DNA of 64,000 nt from Nocardia spumae (GCF_020733635.1 NZ_JAJFZL010000001.1:3534001-3598000); one strand, 5' to 3'; shown: positions 41,983 through 50,192, counted from the first letter of the stretch. The notes: generated from the sequence alone by a model not told the origin. Numbers and translations: made by a program.

Positions 41983-42074
41983 ATCGTGTCACGGTAGTCA
42001 GCGGGGTCGCCGCCGGTCGGCGTTTCCTGGGCGGGGGCGGTGTGCGGGCGGTGGCCGGGCAGTGCCCGGGCCGC

Positions 42075-43403
42075 TCAGATCTCCGGCGCGGCCGAACTTT
42101 CCAGCGGAAATCCGGCGTCGCGCCAGGCGAGCAGGCCGCCGGTGACACTGTAGGCGTCGAATCCGGCGCGGGCCGCGGTCGCCGCGAACCGGCGCGACAG
42201 ATCACCGACCGGGCAGACGAAAACCACAGGGCGGGAACGGGAGAACGGCATGCCGTGGGCCAACATGTCGTCGAGTTGGTCGTCGCGGATATTGATCGCG
42301 CCGGGGATGTGCCCGATGCGGTAGGCCATGGCGCCGCGGGTGTCGACGATGGTGGGACGTGCGGTAGCGTCCAGATCGCGCAGTTGCTCGGGCGACAGCT
42401 GCGCGACCGCGTCGAGTTCGGCGGTGCCGGGCGGTGTGGCGGCGGAGGTGGTGCGGCCGAACAGATCCGGGCGTCGCTTCTTGATGTAGGACAGATACGG
42501 TTCGATGCGGTCGCACACGATGAGCACCGCCACCGTGGGGGTCTGTTCGGGCGGCTGTGCGCGCAGGACCTCGAGGGTCGCGGCGTAGGCGGCGCCGCTG
42601 GTCGGTCCGGCCATGATGCCGTAGCCGGTGGCCAGTTCGACGGTGGCGTCGATGGCGCGGGCCGAGTCGATGGTCACGATCCGGTCGTAGAACTCGGGCT
42701 GGAACAGTCCCACATCCCACATCTCGGCCTCCGACCGGATGCCGGGGATGAAATCCGAACGCTGCGACACGACCGCGATGGTGCGGAGTTCGGGATGGTG
42801 TTTGCGCAGATAGGTGGCGGTTCCGCGGGTCGAGCCGGTGGTGCCGAGGCCGCCGATGAGGTAGTCGGCGTGCAGTCCGGCCGCGGTCAGATCGTCGTGG
42901 ATCTCCCGCCCGGTGCCGTGATAGTGGGCCTCGATGTTCTTCTCGTTGGTGTACTGCGACAGATGATGGTAGGCGCCGGGGTTTTTCGCCATCGTGGTCT
43001 CGATGACGGAGTACACGTCGTTGGGGGTGGTGGGGTCCGGGCATTCCGAGAGCCCGGGCATTTCCTCGATCCGGGTGCCGAACAGTTGCAGCAGATCGCG
43101 AACTTCGTCGACTTTGATCCTGTTGGTGACCGCGTGCAGTCCGATACCGCGCTGGGCGCCCAGTATCCGTAATGCCTTGGCGGTGTTGCCGCTGGAGGCT
43201 TCGATGAGTGTTTGCCCGGCCGCGGCGATGTCGTCGATATCGTCGCGGATCATGCCCCAGGCGACGCGATCTTTCACCGAGCCGAAGGGATTGCAGTACT
43301 CGAGTTTGGCGTACAGCTCGACACCGGGCAGTGCGTGCACCGCGGGATCCAGGCGCAGCAGCGGGGTATTGCCGATGAGGTCGGTGATGTGGTCGTAGCG
43401 CAT
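42075..43403 (-). CDS. Cysteine-synthase-like PLP enzyme fused to a rhodanese domain
   Basis: 442 residues from the ATG at 43403. Residues 1-320 are a fold type II PLP enzyme: DLIGNTPLLRL, the Schiff-base Lys44 in NPFGSVKDR, EASSGNTAKAL in place of the usual TSGNTG loop, YLIGGLGTTGSTRGTATYL binding the phosphate, and GIMAGPTSGAA. Residues 330-435 are a rhodanese domain with the active-site Cys397 in FVCPVGDLSRR. A likely role is beta-replacement on an O-activated serine with sulfur or an amine delivered by the rhodanese persulfide. The ATG shares a base with the stop of the decarboxylase gene (TGATG). Similar synthases occur with Y4yA-type decarboxylases in rhizobial and actinobacterial clusters. 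Confidence 0.88.
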   Translation of the reverse strand: MRYDHITDLIGNTPLLRLDPAVHALPGVELYAKLEYCNPFGSVKDRVAWGMIRDDIDDIAAAGQTLIEASSGNTAKALRILGAQRGIGLHAVTNRIKVDEVRDLLQLFGTRIEEMPGLSECPDPTTPNDVYSVIETTMAKNPGAYHHLSQYTNEKNIEAHYHGTGREIHDDLTAAGLHADYLIGGLGTTGSTRGTATYLRKHHPELRTIAVVSQRSDFIPGIRSEAEMWDVGLFQPEFYDRIVTIDSARAIDATVELATGYGIMAGPTSGAAYAATLEVLRAQPPEQTPTVAVLIVCDRIEPYLSYIKKRRPDLFGRTTSAATPPGTAELDAVAQLSPEQLRDLDATARPTIVDTRGAMAYRIGHIPGAINIRDDQLDDMLAHGMPFSRSRPVVFVCPVGDLSRRFAATAARAGFDAYSVTGGLLAWRDAGFPLESSAAPEI

Positions 43404-44881
43404 CACGACCACCCCGCCGTCGCGGTCTCGTGGACCGGCTCGGCCGGTGCGGGCCGGTAGTCGGCGTCGGCGGCGAGGTGGAACCCGTCGCGATGGTCGA
43501 CGGCCAGTTTCGGTGGCAGCGGATGCATGGATGCGCGCGCTGCCGACAAATCCATGTGGTAGGCGCCGGTGTTGGGGAATACCAGCACGTCACCGGGCTG
43601 CGGCAGCCGCGGCAACCACACCTTGTGGTTGCTGACCAGATCGCGTTCCAGGCACAGATGTCCGGCGATGTACACCCCGGCCGGGCCGGTGGCGGCGTGA
43701 TCGATATCGCCGGTGCCGGGGCCGGGCAGTAGCAGCGGATCCACCATCACCTCCTGGTCGGCGGGAGTGACGGTGTCACGCCCGATGTCGACGGTCACCA
43801 CGGTGCTGCCGTCGGCGGTCCGTTTGACGAATTCCACGCCCGCCACGGTGATCCCGGCATGGTCGAGCAGCGCTTTGCCGGGTTCGCACCACAATTCGAG
43901 CAGGTTGTCGGCCAGCACCCGGGCCACGGTCTGCCCGCCGTGCGCGGGTAGCGGTGTCTCGAGCAACTCGGCGAGCATGTGCGCCGCCGGCACGGTGTTG
44001 GCGTATTTGTGGAATACGGGGATGCCGTGGGCGCCGGTGTCGTCGAGTTGGTAGCCGAAGGTGTTGGCGCCCCAGCTCATCGGTTCGCCGTGGCCGAGCA
44101 GTGACTGCCGCAGGGTGCGGGTGTAGTGGTCGAAACGGTCGGGGTCGGCGGTGAAGACCTGCCGGAATCCGCCGCCGATATCGATCACGGTGGGGGCCAG
44201 GCCGTGTGTGTGCGCGTGTTCGATCCAGCCCAGGCATGCCTGCACGGCGCGAACGCGCTCACCGACCTCGCCGGAATCGAGGTGGAAGGCGAATCCGCGC
44301 AACCGGATCCGGTCGCGATGGTCGGCGAGCAGCGCCAGCAGCCCGTCGACCTCGCCGGGGGCGATACCGAATCGGCTGACCGGGCTGCGTCCGTCGGGGC
44401 CGGGGAATCCGGTCAGGCGCAGCAGTACCGGCACGGGGGTGGCGGGGTCGGCGCGGGCGGTGAGTTCGCGCAGCTCCCACGAATTGTCGACGTTGACGGT
44501 GACCCCGGTTCCGGTGATGGCGGCGAGCAGCCGCCGTCCTTTCGGTCCGGTCACCTCGATATCTGCCACATCGAAGCCTGCTTGGCGGGCGGCGGCGAGC
44601 TCTTGTGCGGAGGCGACGTCGACGGCGATGCCGGCCCGATGGGCGGTGGCCAGTATCGCGCGCGAGTGATTCACCTTGTGCGCGTAGCAGATTCGGTGCG
44701 CGAGGCGGTGCTGTCGTAGCACCGCCCGCAACCGGGTCAGATTGTCCAGGTAGACCTGCGGAAACAGCAGGTGCACGGGGGTGCCGTAGCGGGTCAGGGC
44801 GGTGCCGAGCGCATCGGGGGTGTCGAGGTAGGCGCGTACGAGAGGATGGAGCAGTGCCGGTAGGGCGGGTGGTGTGCTCAT
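43403..44881 (-). CDS. Type III PLP-dependent decarboxylase (Y4yA/DapDC-ODC-like)
   Basis: 492 residues from the ATG at 44881, overlapping the upstream stop as ATGA. Alanine-racemase-like barrel: the PLP lysine is Lys69 in ICYAHKVNHSRAIL, then VASAQELAAARQAGF, FHLDSGEVG, VIDIGGGFRQVF, the WCEPGKALLDHAG loop (EPGR type) and FPNTGAYHMDLS near the C-terminus, where ornithine decarboxylases have their catalytic Cys region. It should decarboxylate a basic or amino acid substrate. Annotation pipelines call similar proteins Y4yA family; a characterised relative is SbnH of staphyloferrin B synthesis, by fold only. Its neighbours supply cysteine-type chemistry. Confidence 0.85.
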   Translation of the reverse strand: MSTPPALPALLHPLVRAYLDTPDALGTALTRYGTPVHLLFPQVYLDNLTRLRAVLRQHRLAHRICYAHKVNHSRAILATAHRAGIAVDVASAQELAAARQAGFDVADIEVTGPKGRRLLAAITGTGVTVNVDNSWELRELTARADPATPVPVLLRLTGFPGPDGRSPVSRFGIAPGEVDGLLALLADHRDRIRLRGFAFHLDSGEVGERVRAVQACLGWIEHAHTHGLAPTVIDIGGGFRQVFTADPDRFDHYTRTLRQSLLGHGEPMSWGANTFGYQLDDTGAHGIPVFHKYANTVPAAHMLAELLETPLPAHGGQTVARVLADNLLELWCEPGKALLDHAGITVAGVEFVKRTADGSTVVTVDIGRDTVTPADQEVMVDPLLLPGPGTGDIDHAATGPAGVYIAGHLCLERDLVSNHKVWLPRLPQPGDVLVFPNTGAYHMDLSAARASMHPLPPKLAVDHRDGFHLAADADYRPAPAEPVHETATAGWS

Positions 44882-46215
44882 CCGGCGGTGTCCGGGGCCG
44901 CGAGGGTGGGGTTGTAGCCGCTGTCGCGCAAGGCTTCGAAGGCGCGGTGCCGGTTGCGGGCGCTGCGGAATTCGGCTCGTACGCGTTTGCTGATCAGGTC
45001 GATCTCGTGCACGGTGATCAGCATCGATTCCAGCACGCCGCCGATGGTGCGCACGCAATGTTTGCAGTTCATGTCCGGCACATAGAACAGGTGCTCGGCC
45101 GGGCCGCTGAATTCGGTGGCCGCGTCGGTGGATTCGACGATCTCGATCTCGCCGACGGTGCGGGTGAACAGGTCCACGAACCGGTCGACGACCTGCGACA
45201 GCAGGCTGTAGTGGGCACCGTCGATGTGATGGGGCATCGCGGCCAGGCACGCGGGCCGCGCACCGGCGGGCAGCAGGGCGTACTGGCGTGAGATCAGATC
45301 GAGTTCGTCGTGGTAGCGGGCGATGGCGGCTTCGACCGGCAGTCCTTCCTCGGTGGTGGCGCGCGTCATCACGGTGCGTGCGTCGCGCAGCGTGGCGTCC
45401 TTCATCGCGCGCAGCGTGGTGACGGTGTCGGCGGTGTAGCGGACGGTGCCGTCGGGTTGGGTGTCGAAGGCGGCCGCGATCATGCCGCGCCGGTAGGTGG
45501 AGGCTTGCTGTTCCCAGTACCAGCGGGTGGCGACGGCGGCGAAGATTCCCGAATCGCGCAGGCCCGCGGCGAATTCGGCAGGTGTGCGATACGGGGTGGT
45601 GTCGGCCAGCAGGGCATGTTGGGCCAGGGCGCGCCCGGTGGCCTCGATGCCGACGCGGAAGATGTCGATCGGATCGTGATCGGTGGTGGTGGCGGACAGG
45701 ATCGCGTGGTCGTGGGCGGTGAGCGCCGCGATGCGCTGTGCCAGGCCGGCGTCGGCGTGCAGGCTGTGCCACAGCGCGAGCACGGTTTCGCGGACCGCGA
45801 CCGGCACGATCGGGCCCAGGCCGGCGCGGTGGAAGTGGCCGGTGTTGGGGATGCCGTCGCTGTCGGTCCACACGACGCGGTGGGTGGCGCTGGTGACCTG
45901 ATCGGCGCGGCAGGGCCGCATGAACGCCTCCAGATACAGCCGTTGCGACACCGTGAGCCGGCTGCCGGGTTCGGGCCGCAGTGCGGTGCGGGTGACCGCG
46001 ATCGTGCGTGGTCCGGTGGTGGCGGTGGTGGCGAACAGGCCGGGGTGGGCGAGTTCGGCGAGAATCCTTGCCGCGCCGCGGCGATCGTAATCGGCGGCGG
46101 CCGGTTCGCCGGTGACCGCGGGGATGTTGGTGACCGCGGGGATGTTGGTGACCGCGGGGATGTCGGGGGCCGCGGGGGTGTCGGGGGCTGCGGGGATGTC
46201 GCGGCGTGTGGTCAT
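44878..46215 (-). CDS. Uncharacterised protein with C-terminal heavy-metal-associated (HMA) domain
   Basis: 445 residues from the ATG at 46215, ATGA-coupled on both sides. Residues 8-36 are a low-complexity Pro/Ala/Val/Thr repeat (PAVTNI, TPAAPD). Residues 45-320 are helical, rich in His and Arg (GHFHR, AHDH, WYWEQQ, RYHDELDLISRQYALLP), with no family I recognise; the helical, His-containing character is compatible with a diiron or heme-oxygenase-like fold, but that is a guess. Residues 375-437 are an HMA domain (FYVPDMNCKHCVRTIGGVLE ... RAFEALRDSGYNP) with the metal-binding CxxC at Cys384 and Cys387, like CopZ. It may deliver copper or zinc, or be a metalloenzyme with its own metal chaperone. 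Confidence 0.75.
   Translation of the reverse strand: MTTRRDIPAAPDTPAAPDIPAVTNIPAVTNIPAVTGEPAAADYDRRGAARILAELAHPGLFATTATTGPRTIAVTRTALRPEPGSRLTVSQRLYLEAFMRPCRADQVTSATHRVVWTDSDGIPNTGHFHRAGLGPIVPVAVRETVLALWHSLHADAGLAQRIAALTAHDHAILSATTTDHDPIDIFRVGIEATGRALAQHALLADTTPYRTPAEFAAGLRDSGIFAAVATRWYWEQQASTYRRGMIAAAFDTQPDGTVRYTADTVTTLRAMKDATLRDARTVMTRATTEEGLPVEAAIARYHDELDLISRQYALLPAGARPACLAAMPHHIDGAHYSLLSQVVDRFVDLFTRTVGEIEIVESTDAATEFSGPAEHLFYVPDMNCKHCVRTIGGVLESMLITVHEIDLISKRVRAEFRSARNRHRAFEALRDSGYNPTLAAPDTAG
46111..46200. repeat. Five 18-bp tandem repeats in the N-terminal coding region of the HMA protein
   Basis: GGTGACCGCGGGGATGTT is repeated at 46111, 46129 and 46147 (last base C in the third), followed by two diverged units at 46165 and 46183. 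They encode a Pro-Ala-Val/Ala-Thr/Pro hexapeptide linker. Copy number may vary between strains. Confidence 0.9.
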
Positions 46216-47591
46216 CGGACCTCCGTGGCGAGGGTGGAGAGGCAGTCGAGGAACCGGTCGACCTCCTCGGTCGTGGTGTAGATGTGGGTGCTTACTCGTA
46301 CCGAATCGGCTTCGGCGGCAACGATATCGATGTCGCCGGGTGGTGTCGCGGTGTCGGCGGGGACACAGTGCGCGCCGGTGCGGACGAGGAAACCCAGTTC
46401 CGACAGCACGAAACCCAGGTCGGTGGCGGTGATCCCGTCGAGGGTGAACGACACGATGCCGTAGCCGATATCGCACGGTGCGTGCGCGGGCCCGGGCAGC
46501 AACCGCAGCCCCGGCAGGGCGCGCATACCGTCGACGAGGCGGCGGGTGAGTACGCGATTGTGTTCGGCGATGGTGTCGACACCGAGGGCGTCGAGCACAC
46601 CCACGGCGGCGCCGAGCGCCAGAATTCCGGGAATGTTGTGGGTGCCGCCTTCGAGCCGGTCCGGCATCCGCATCGGCAGCAATGTCGAATCCCGCACGCG
46701 CACACCCGAATTGCCGCCCGGCAGGAAGGGGGTGAGCTGGTCGTGGAGGCGGCTGTGACAGAACAGCACACCGGTCCCCGGCGCCCCGAACATCTTGTGC
46801 GCCGACACCACCGCGAAGTCGGCGCCGAGTTCGCCGACGTCGATCGGGATGTGGCCGGCGCTCTGGCTGCAGTCGAAGCACACCACCACCCGCGGGTCGA
46901 GGCGGTCACGCACTTCCTCGAGGGTGTTGAGGGCGCCGAACACGTGATGGATGTGGCTGAGGGTCAACAGCCGGGTCCGGGGCCCGGCTTTGGCGGCGAT
47001 GTCGTCGACGTCGGCCTCTCCCAGCGCGGTGGTGCGGTAGGGGACGAGCCGGATCCGGCGGCCGAAATGGGCCAGGGTGGCCCGCAGTTGCAGCCAGGGA
47101 TAGACGTTGGAGGCGTGATCGCGGGGGCTGTAGAGGATTTCGTCGCCGTCGTCGAGGGCGGTCAGAGCCCAGGCCAGGGCGACGGCGTTGAGCCCGGCGG
47201 TCGCGCCCGCGGTGAACACCACCTCGTGGGGCCGGGCGCCGAGGAAGCGGGCGGTGTCGGCGCGTACCTGTTCGACCTCGCGGGCGAGCCGGGTGGCCCA
47301 CGGGTAGGTGCCGCGACCGGAATTGGCGGTGTGGCGGCGGTGGTAGCCGTCGACGGCTTCGATGACCGGCAGCGGTTTCTGGGTGGTGGCGGCGCTGTCG
47401 AGATAGACCGGGCCGTTGTCGGTGAGCGCGGGGAACAGCGCGCGGATCGAGTCCGTCGACGGTGCGGCAGAAGCGGAATGCGCCGTCGGCGGCACTGCGG
47501 CGGCGGCCGGGCGGGCGGGATCGGACGTTGGCGACCGCAACGTGACGCTCCCTTCGGCTCGTACGCTGGCGACCGTATCCACGATACCCAT
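46212..47591 (-). CDS. Class V aminotransferase, cysteine-desulfurase (SufS-like)
   Basis: 459 residues from the ATG at 47591; the first 45 are low complexity and a later start is possible. The SufS/CsdA pattern is clear: VYLDSAATTQKPLPVIEAV, FTAGATAGLNAVA, DHASNVYPW, SHIHHVFGA, the PLP Lys266 in VVSAHKMFGAPGTGVL, EGGTHNIPGILALGAA, and the catalytic Cys409 in FLVRTGAHCVP. It should release sulfur from L-cysteine as an enzyme persulfide and alanine. No SufU, SufBCD or IscU gene is nearby, so it is not the housekeeping Fe-S enzyme. It is the first gene of a four-gene coupled operon with a rhodanese, pointing to dedicated sulfur transfer. Confidence 0.9.
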   Translation of the reverse strand: MGIVDTVASVRAEGSVTLRSPTSDPARPAAAAVPPTAHSASAAPSTDSIRALFPALTDNGPVYLDSAATTQKPLPVIEAVDGYHRRHTANSGRGTYPWATRLAREVEQVRADTARFLGARPHEVVFTAGATAGLNAVALAWALTALDDGDEILYSPRDHASNVYPWLQLRATLAHFGRRIRLVPYRTTALGEADVDDIAAKAGPRTRLLTLSHIHHVFGALNTLEEVRDRLDPRVVVCFDCSQSAGHIPIDVGELGADFAVVSAHKMFGAPGTGVLFCHSRLHDQLTPFLPGGNSGVRVRDSTLLPMRMPDRLEGGTHNIPGILALGAAVGVLDALGVDTIAEHNRVLTRRLVDGMRALPGLRLLPGPAHAPCDIGYGIVSFTLDGITATDLGFVLSELGFLVRTGAHCVPADTATPPGDIDIVAAEADSVRVSTHIYTTTEEVDRFLDCLSTLATEVR

Positions 47592-47689
47592 TGTTGCGGA
47601 ATCTCTCGGAGCCGGTCGCGGACAACACATTTCGCCGGTCACGTGTCCAGCTGTGCGGGGGTTGCGGCCGGAGCGGGCCGAAGTGGCGA

Positions 47690-48250
47690 TCAGTTGCCGG
47701 GGGTGTCGGGTCCGCCCGGGTTGCACATCGCCTCGACCGTGGCCTGATAGCCGACCGCCGGCCGCCAGGGTTCGAGGTTCCACGCGGGCTTGTTCGGTGC
47801 GACCAGCCGCGCCCACACCCAGTGGCAGGTGAACTGGTCGTACATCCCGGGCGAATCGGCATCGGGGGCATCGGCGACGATTTCGGCCCACGCCCGATCC
47901 TGTGCCGCCGGGAACTGATCGGCGCGACCGGCCGCGGTCGGGTAGACGTGCAAGCGGCGGCCGTCGGAATCGTCGGACCACACGGTGTGGTCGATCAGCG
48001 GACTGTCTGCGTAGGGGTCCGTGGCGGGTTCGGTGGTGGGCGATTCGGTGGCGTACGGGCGCGGCGGGGGCGCGGACGCCGACGCCGGCGTGGTGCTCGC
48101 GCCGGCCGTGCTGGTGGCCACGGATTCGCTGGGGGCCGTGGCCGTCTCGGTGTCGCTGCCGCAACCGGCGGCGAGCAGGGCGAACAGGGCCGCGGCGGCC
48201 GCCGTCAGGCGGTGCCCGCGACCGGATGCTCGCTGTGGCGCCACACTCAC
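47690..48250 (-). CDS. DUF2599 domain lipoprotein
   Basis: 186 residues from a GTG at 48250 (GTG 48244 also possible). A lipoprotein signal ends LLAAGC with lipidated Cys near residue 30. A Ser/Thr/Ala/Pro linker runs to about residue 80. The C-terminal 100 residues are DUF2599: LIDHTVWSDDSDGRRLHVYPT, YDQFTCHWVWARLVAPNKPAWNLEPWRP and MCNPGG, with two Cys that could form a disulfide. Function unknown; likely anchored on the outer face of the membrane. It is 98 bp upstream of the desulfurase gene on the same strand but has no sulfur-related feature. Confidence 0.82.
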   Translation of the reverse strand: MSVAPQRASGRGHRLTAAAAALFALLAAGCGSDTETATAPSESVATSTAGASTTPASASAPPPRPYATESPTTEPATDPYADSPLIDHTVWSDDSDGRRLHVYPTAAGRADQFPAAQDRAWAEIVADAPDADSPGMYDQFTCHWVWARLVAPNKPAWNLEPWRPAVGYQATVEAMCNPGGPDTPGN

Positions 48251-48380
48251 CCGGCGTCCCCTTCGGCGTCTCGATCGACAGTGGCGCTCACGCTACTCGC
48301 CGTGGCGTGCCACGCGGGAACCGCCGGGCGCGATACCCGTCCTGCCCGGATCGCGCCGCAATCGACGTAGACTAGTGCGG

Positions 48381-49469
48381 GTGGCCGCACAGTTGACCAA
48401 GGGACAGGTGGACCGGCTGACCCACGACGATGTCGTCGTCTCCGTCCGCCACAGCGAACCCGTCGATGTTTCGGCGCTGCTGCTGAATTCGGCCGGCAAG
48501 GTCCGTAACGAATCCGATCTGATCTTCTACAACCAGTCCGCCGCGCACGGGGTGCGTCTGGCGTCGGGGCGTCCGGAGTTGTCGATCGGATTGCGTTCGC
48601 TGCCATCGGATGTCGAGCACGTGCGGATCGTGGCGTCGCTGGCCGATCAGGAGGACCGCTTCGGCGGCTATCCGCCGCTGCAGCTCACCGTGGCCGATCA
48701 GGCGGGAAATGCGATGTACGAGTACACCGTCGACGGTCTGGACACCGAGCCCGCGGTCATCGTGGCCGACCTGGATCGGGTGGGCAGCAGCTGGCAGGTG
48801 CGTCCGCTCGGGCACGGATTCGCGGCCGGATTCGCGGCGCTGGTGACCGCGCACGGGGTCAATGTGGGCGCCGCCGCCGACGAGCTGCCCTATCGGGGTC
48901 CCGCGGTGCTGGCGCCCGGCCAGGAGGTGTCGCTCAGCCAGATCCGCAAGGGTGAGCTGTCGATGGTGAAGATGGGCGTCGGCTGGGACCCGATGAAGGT
49001 GCACGGCCCGCGCGGGCTGCGCGCCCTCGAGATCGACCTGGACGCCTCGGCGCTGCTGTTCGTCGGGCAGACCCTCGTCGATGTCGCGTTCTATCAGCAG
49101 TTGTCCTCTCGTGACGGCGCGGTGCGTCACTCCGGGGACAACCTGACCGGTGACGGCAAGGGCGACGACGAGGTCATCACGGTCGATCTGGCGCGGCTGC
49201 CGCAGCAGGTGTCGGCGGTGGTGTTCGTGGTGACCTCCTACGCGGGCCACACTTTCGAGCGCATCCGCAACGGCTACTGGCGGATGGTCGACGGCTCCAC
49301 GACCGCCGAGCTCGCGCGCGGCAATCTGCGCGGTGGCGGCGCGCATACCGGCATGGTGGTGGCCAAGGTGTATCGCGACGGCACCGCCTGGCGGGTCGCC
49401 TCCATCGGCACCCCGATTCAGGCCGGTCATCCGGTGGAGGCGGTACCACTGGTCGCGCCGGAGCTGTGA
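48381..49469 (+). CDS. TerD family protein, tandem domains
   Basis: 362 residues from the GTG at 48381; TAGACT ends exactly 7 nt upstream, so the mRNA is probably leaderless and longer in-frame extensions are excluded. Two TerD-like domains: the first (residues 20-165) has VDVSALLLNSAGKVRNESDLIFYNQ, the second (175-355) has KMGVGWDP, ALEIDLDASALLFVGQTLVDVAFYQQLSS and HSGDNLTGDGKGDDE, the calcium-binding loop. TerD proteins are Ca2+-binding stress proteins linked to tellurite, phage and colicin resistance; here no TerC/TerB partner is seen. Divergent from the DUF2599 gene. Confidence 0.88.
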   Translation: MAAQLTKGQVDRLTHDDVVVSVRHSEPVDVSALLLNSAGKVRNESDLIFYNQSAAHGVRLASGRPELSIGLRSLPSDVEHVRIVASLADQEDRFGGYPPLQLTVADQAGNAMYEYTVDGLDTEPAVIVADLDRVGSSWQVRPLGHGFAAGFAALVTAHGVNVGAAADELPYRGPAVLAPGQEVSLSQIRKGELSMVKMGVGWDPMKVHGPRGLRALEIDLDASALLFVGQTLVDVAFYQQLSSRDGAVRHSGDNLTGDGKGDDEVITVDLARLPQQVSAVVFVVTSYAGHTFERIRNGYWRMVDGSTTAELARGNLRGGGAHTGMVVAKVYRDGTAWRVASIGTPIQAGHPVEAVPLVAPEL

Positions 49470-49529
49470 GCGAGCGGTTTGCCAGGGCTGGTGTGTGCGG
49501 CCCGGCAACCCTACTATGACCTCTCGCGG

Positions 49530-49586
49530 GACCGGCCCGCTGCCAAGCGGGAGCCGGTCCGGCACCATCGACCTCGATGGTGCCGG
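49530..49586 (+). terminator. Two successive hairpins between the TerD and HAD-like genes
   Basis: The first stem pairs GACCGGC/GCCGGTC with an inner CGCTT-type stem (49530-49559). The second is a perfect 13-bp stem CCGGCACCATCGA / TCGATGGTGCCGG around 2 nt (49559-49586). They lie after the TerD stop. They share bases at 49559, so the structures exclude each other in part, as in an attenuator; simple termination is the more likely role. Confidence 0.55.
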
Positions 49587-49652
49587 TACCCGTCGGCCGT
49601 GCCCGTGGTGCGGCCGTGACGGGTGTTGAGGAGAGTGGACCGTAGGGGCGAG

Positions 49653-50132
49653 ATGACAGCACCGGCAGTGAAATGTCTTGTCTGGGAAGTGGACAACACC
49701 GTATGGGACGGCGTGGTCTGCGATTCGACCAGTGGTGCGTTGCGCTCGGACGCGGTGCGGGCGCTGCACACCCTGAGTGCCAGGGGGGTGATGCACGCGG
49801 TGGCCAGTCGCGGTGAATGGTCGTGGACGACCGACAAATTGGAGCGCCACGGCTTGCACGGGGTATTCGCTGCCGTGGAGGTCGGGTGGGGACGCAAATC
49901 CTCGGCGATCACCCGGATCGCGGCACAGTTGCGGATAGAGCTGGACGCGATCGGCTACATCGATGCCGAGGCCATGGAACGCAGCGAGGTCGCGCACGCG
50001 TTACCGCAGGTTCGCTGTTATGCGGGCCGGCACGTGGATGTGCTTGCCGCGCTGCAGGAGTTCCGGGCGCCACTCACCGCGGCCCCGCCGCCGACCTCAC
50101 CGATGGGTTTCGCCCACATCAGCGCCAACTGA
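49653..50132 (+). CDS. HAD-superfamily FkbH-like protein with altered nucleophile
   Basis: 159 residues from the ATG at 49653, with AGGGGCG about 5 nt upstream. The N-terminus KCLVWEVDNTVWDGV aligns with the FkbH/HAD-IIIC motif CLVWDLDNTLWGGV, but the nucleophile Asp is Glu12; the second acid Asp14 and Thr16 are kept. Motif II lies in AVASRGEWSW, and IGYIDAEAMERSEVAHALPQV resembles the motif III/IV region. FkbH proteins load glyceryl units onto carrier proteins; this short form has only the HAD core. With Glu in place of Asp the phosphotransfer may be lost, suggesting a binding or regulatory role. Confidence 0.72.
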   Translation: MTAPAVKCLVWEVDNTVWDGVVCDSTSGALRSDAVRALHTLSARGVMHAVASRGEWSWTTDKLERHGLHGVFAAVEVGWGRKSSAITRIAAQLRIELDAIGYIDAEAMERSEVAHALPQVRCYAGRHVDVLAALQEFRAPLTAAPPPTSPMGFAHISAN

Positions 50133-50175
50133 TTCCGGCCGCCGTGCGATCGTGGTCGCGGCGGCGGCCGGAATC
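50131..50175. terminator. Perfect 14-bp hairpin between convergent HAD-like and choD genes
   Basis: GATTCCGGCCGCCG (50131-50144) pairs perfectly with CGGCGGCCGGAATC (50162-50175), loop 17 nt. It begins inside the HAD-like stop codon and ends 17 bp before the choD stop, so it probably terminates both transcripts. Confidence 0.75.
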
Positions 50176-50192
50176 GGGACAGCGTCGGGCGG

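Noticed and set aside
46111..46200. Direct repeats considered as a CRISPR array
   Set aside because: Units are contiguous 18-mers with no spacers, inside a coding frame, encoding a hexapeptide repeat.
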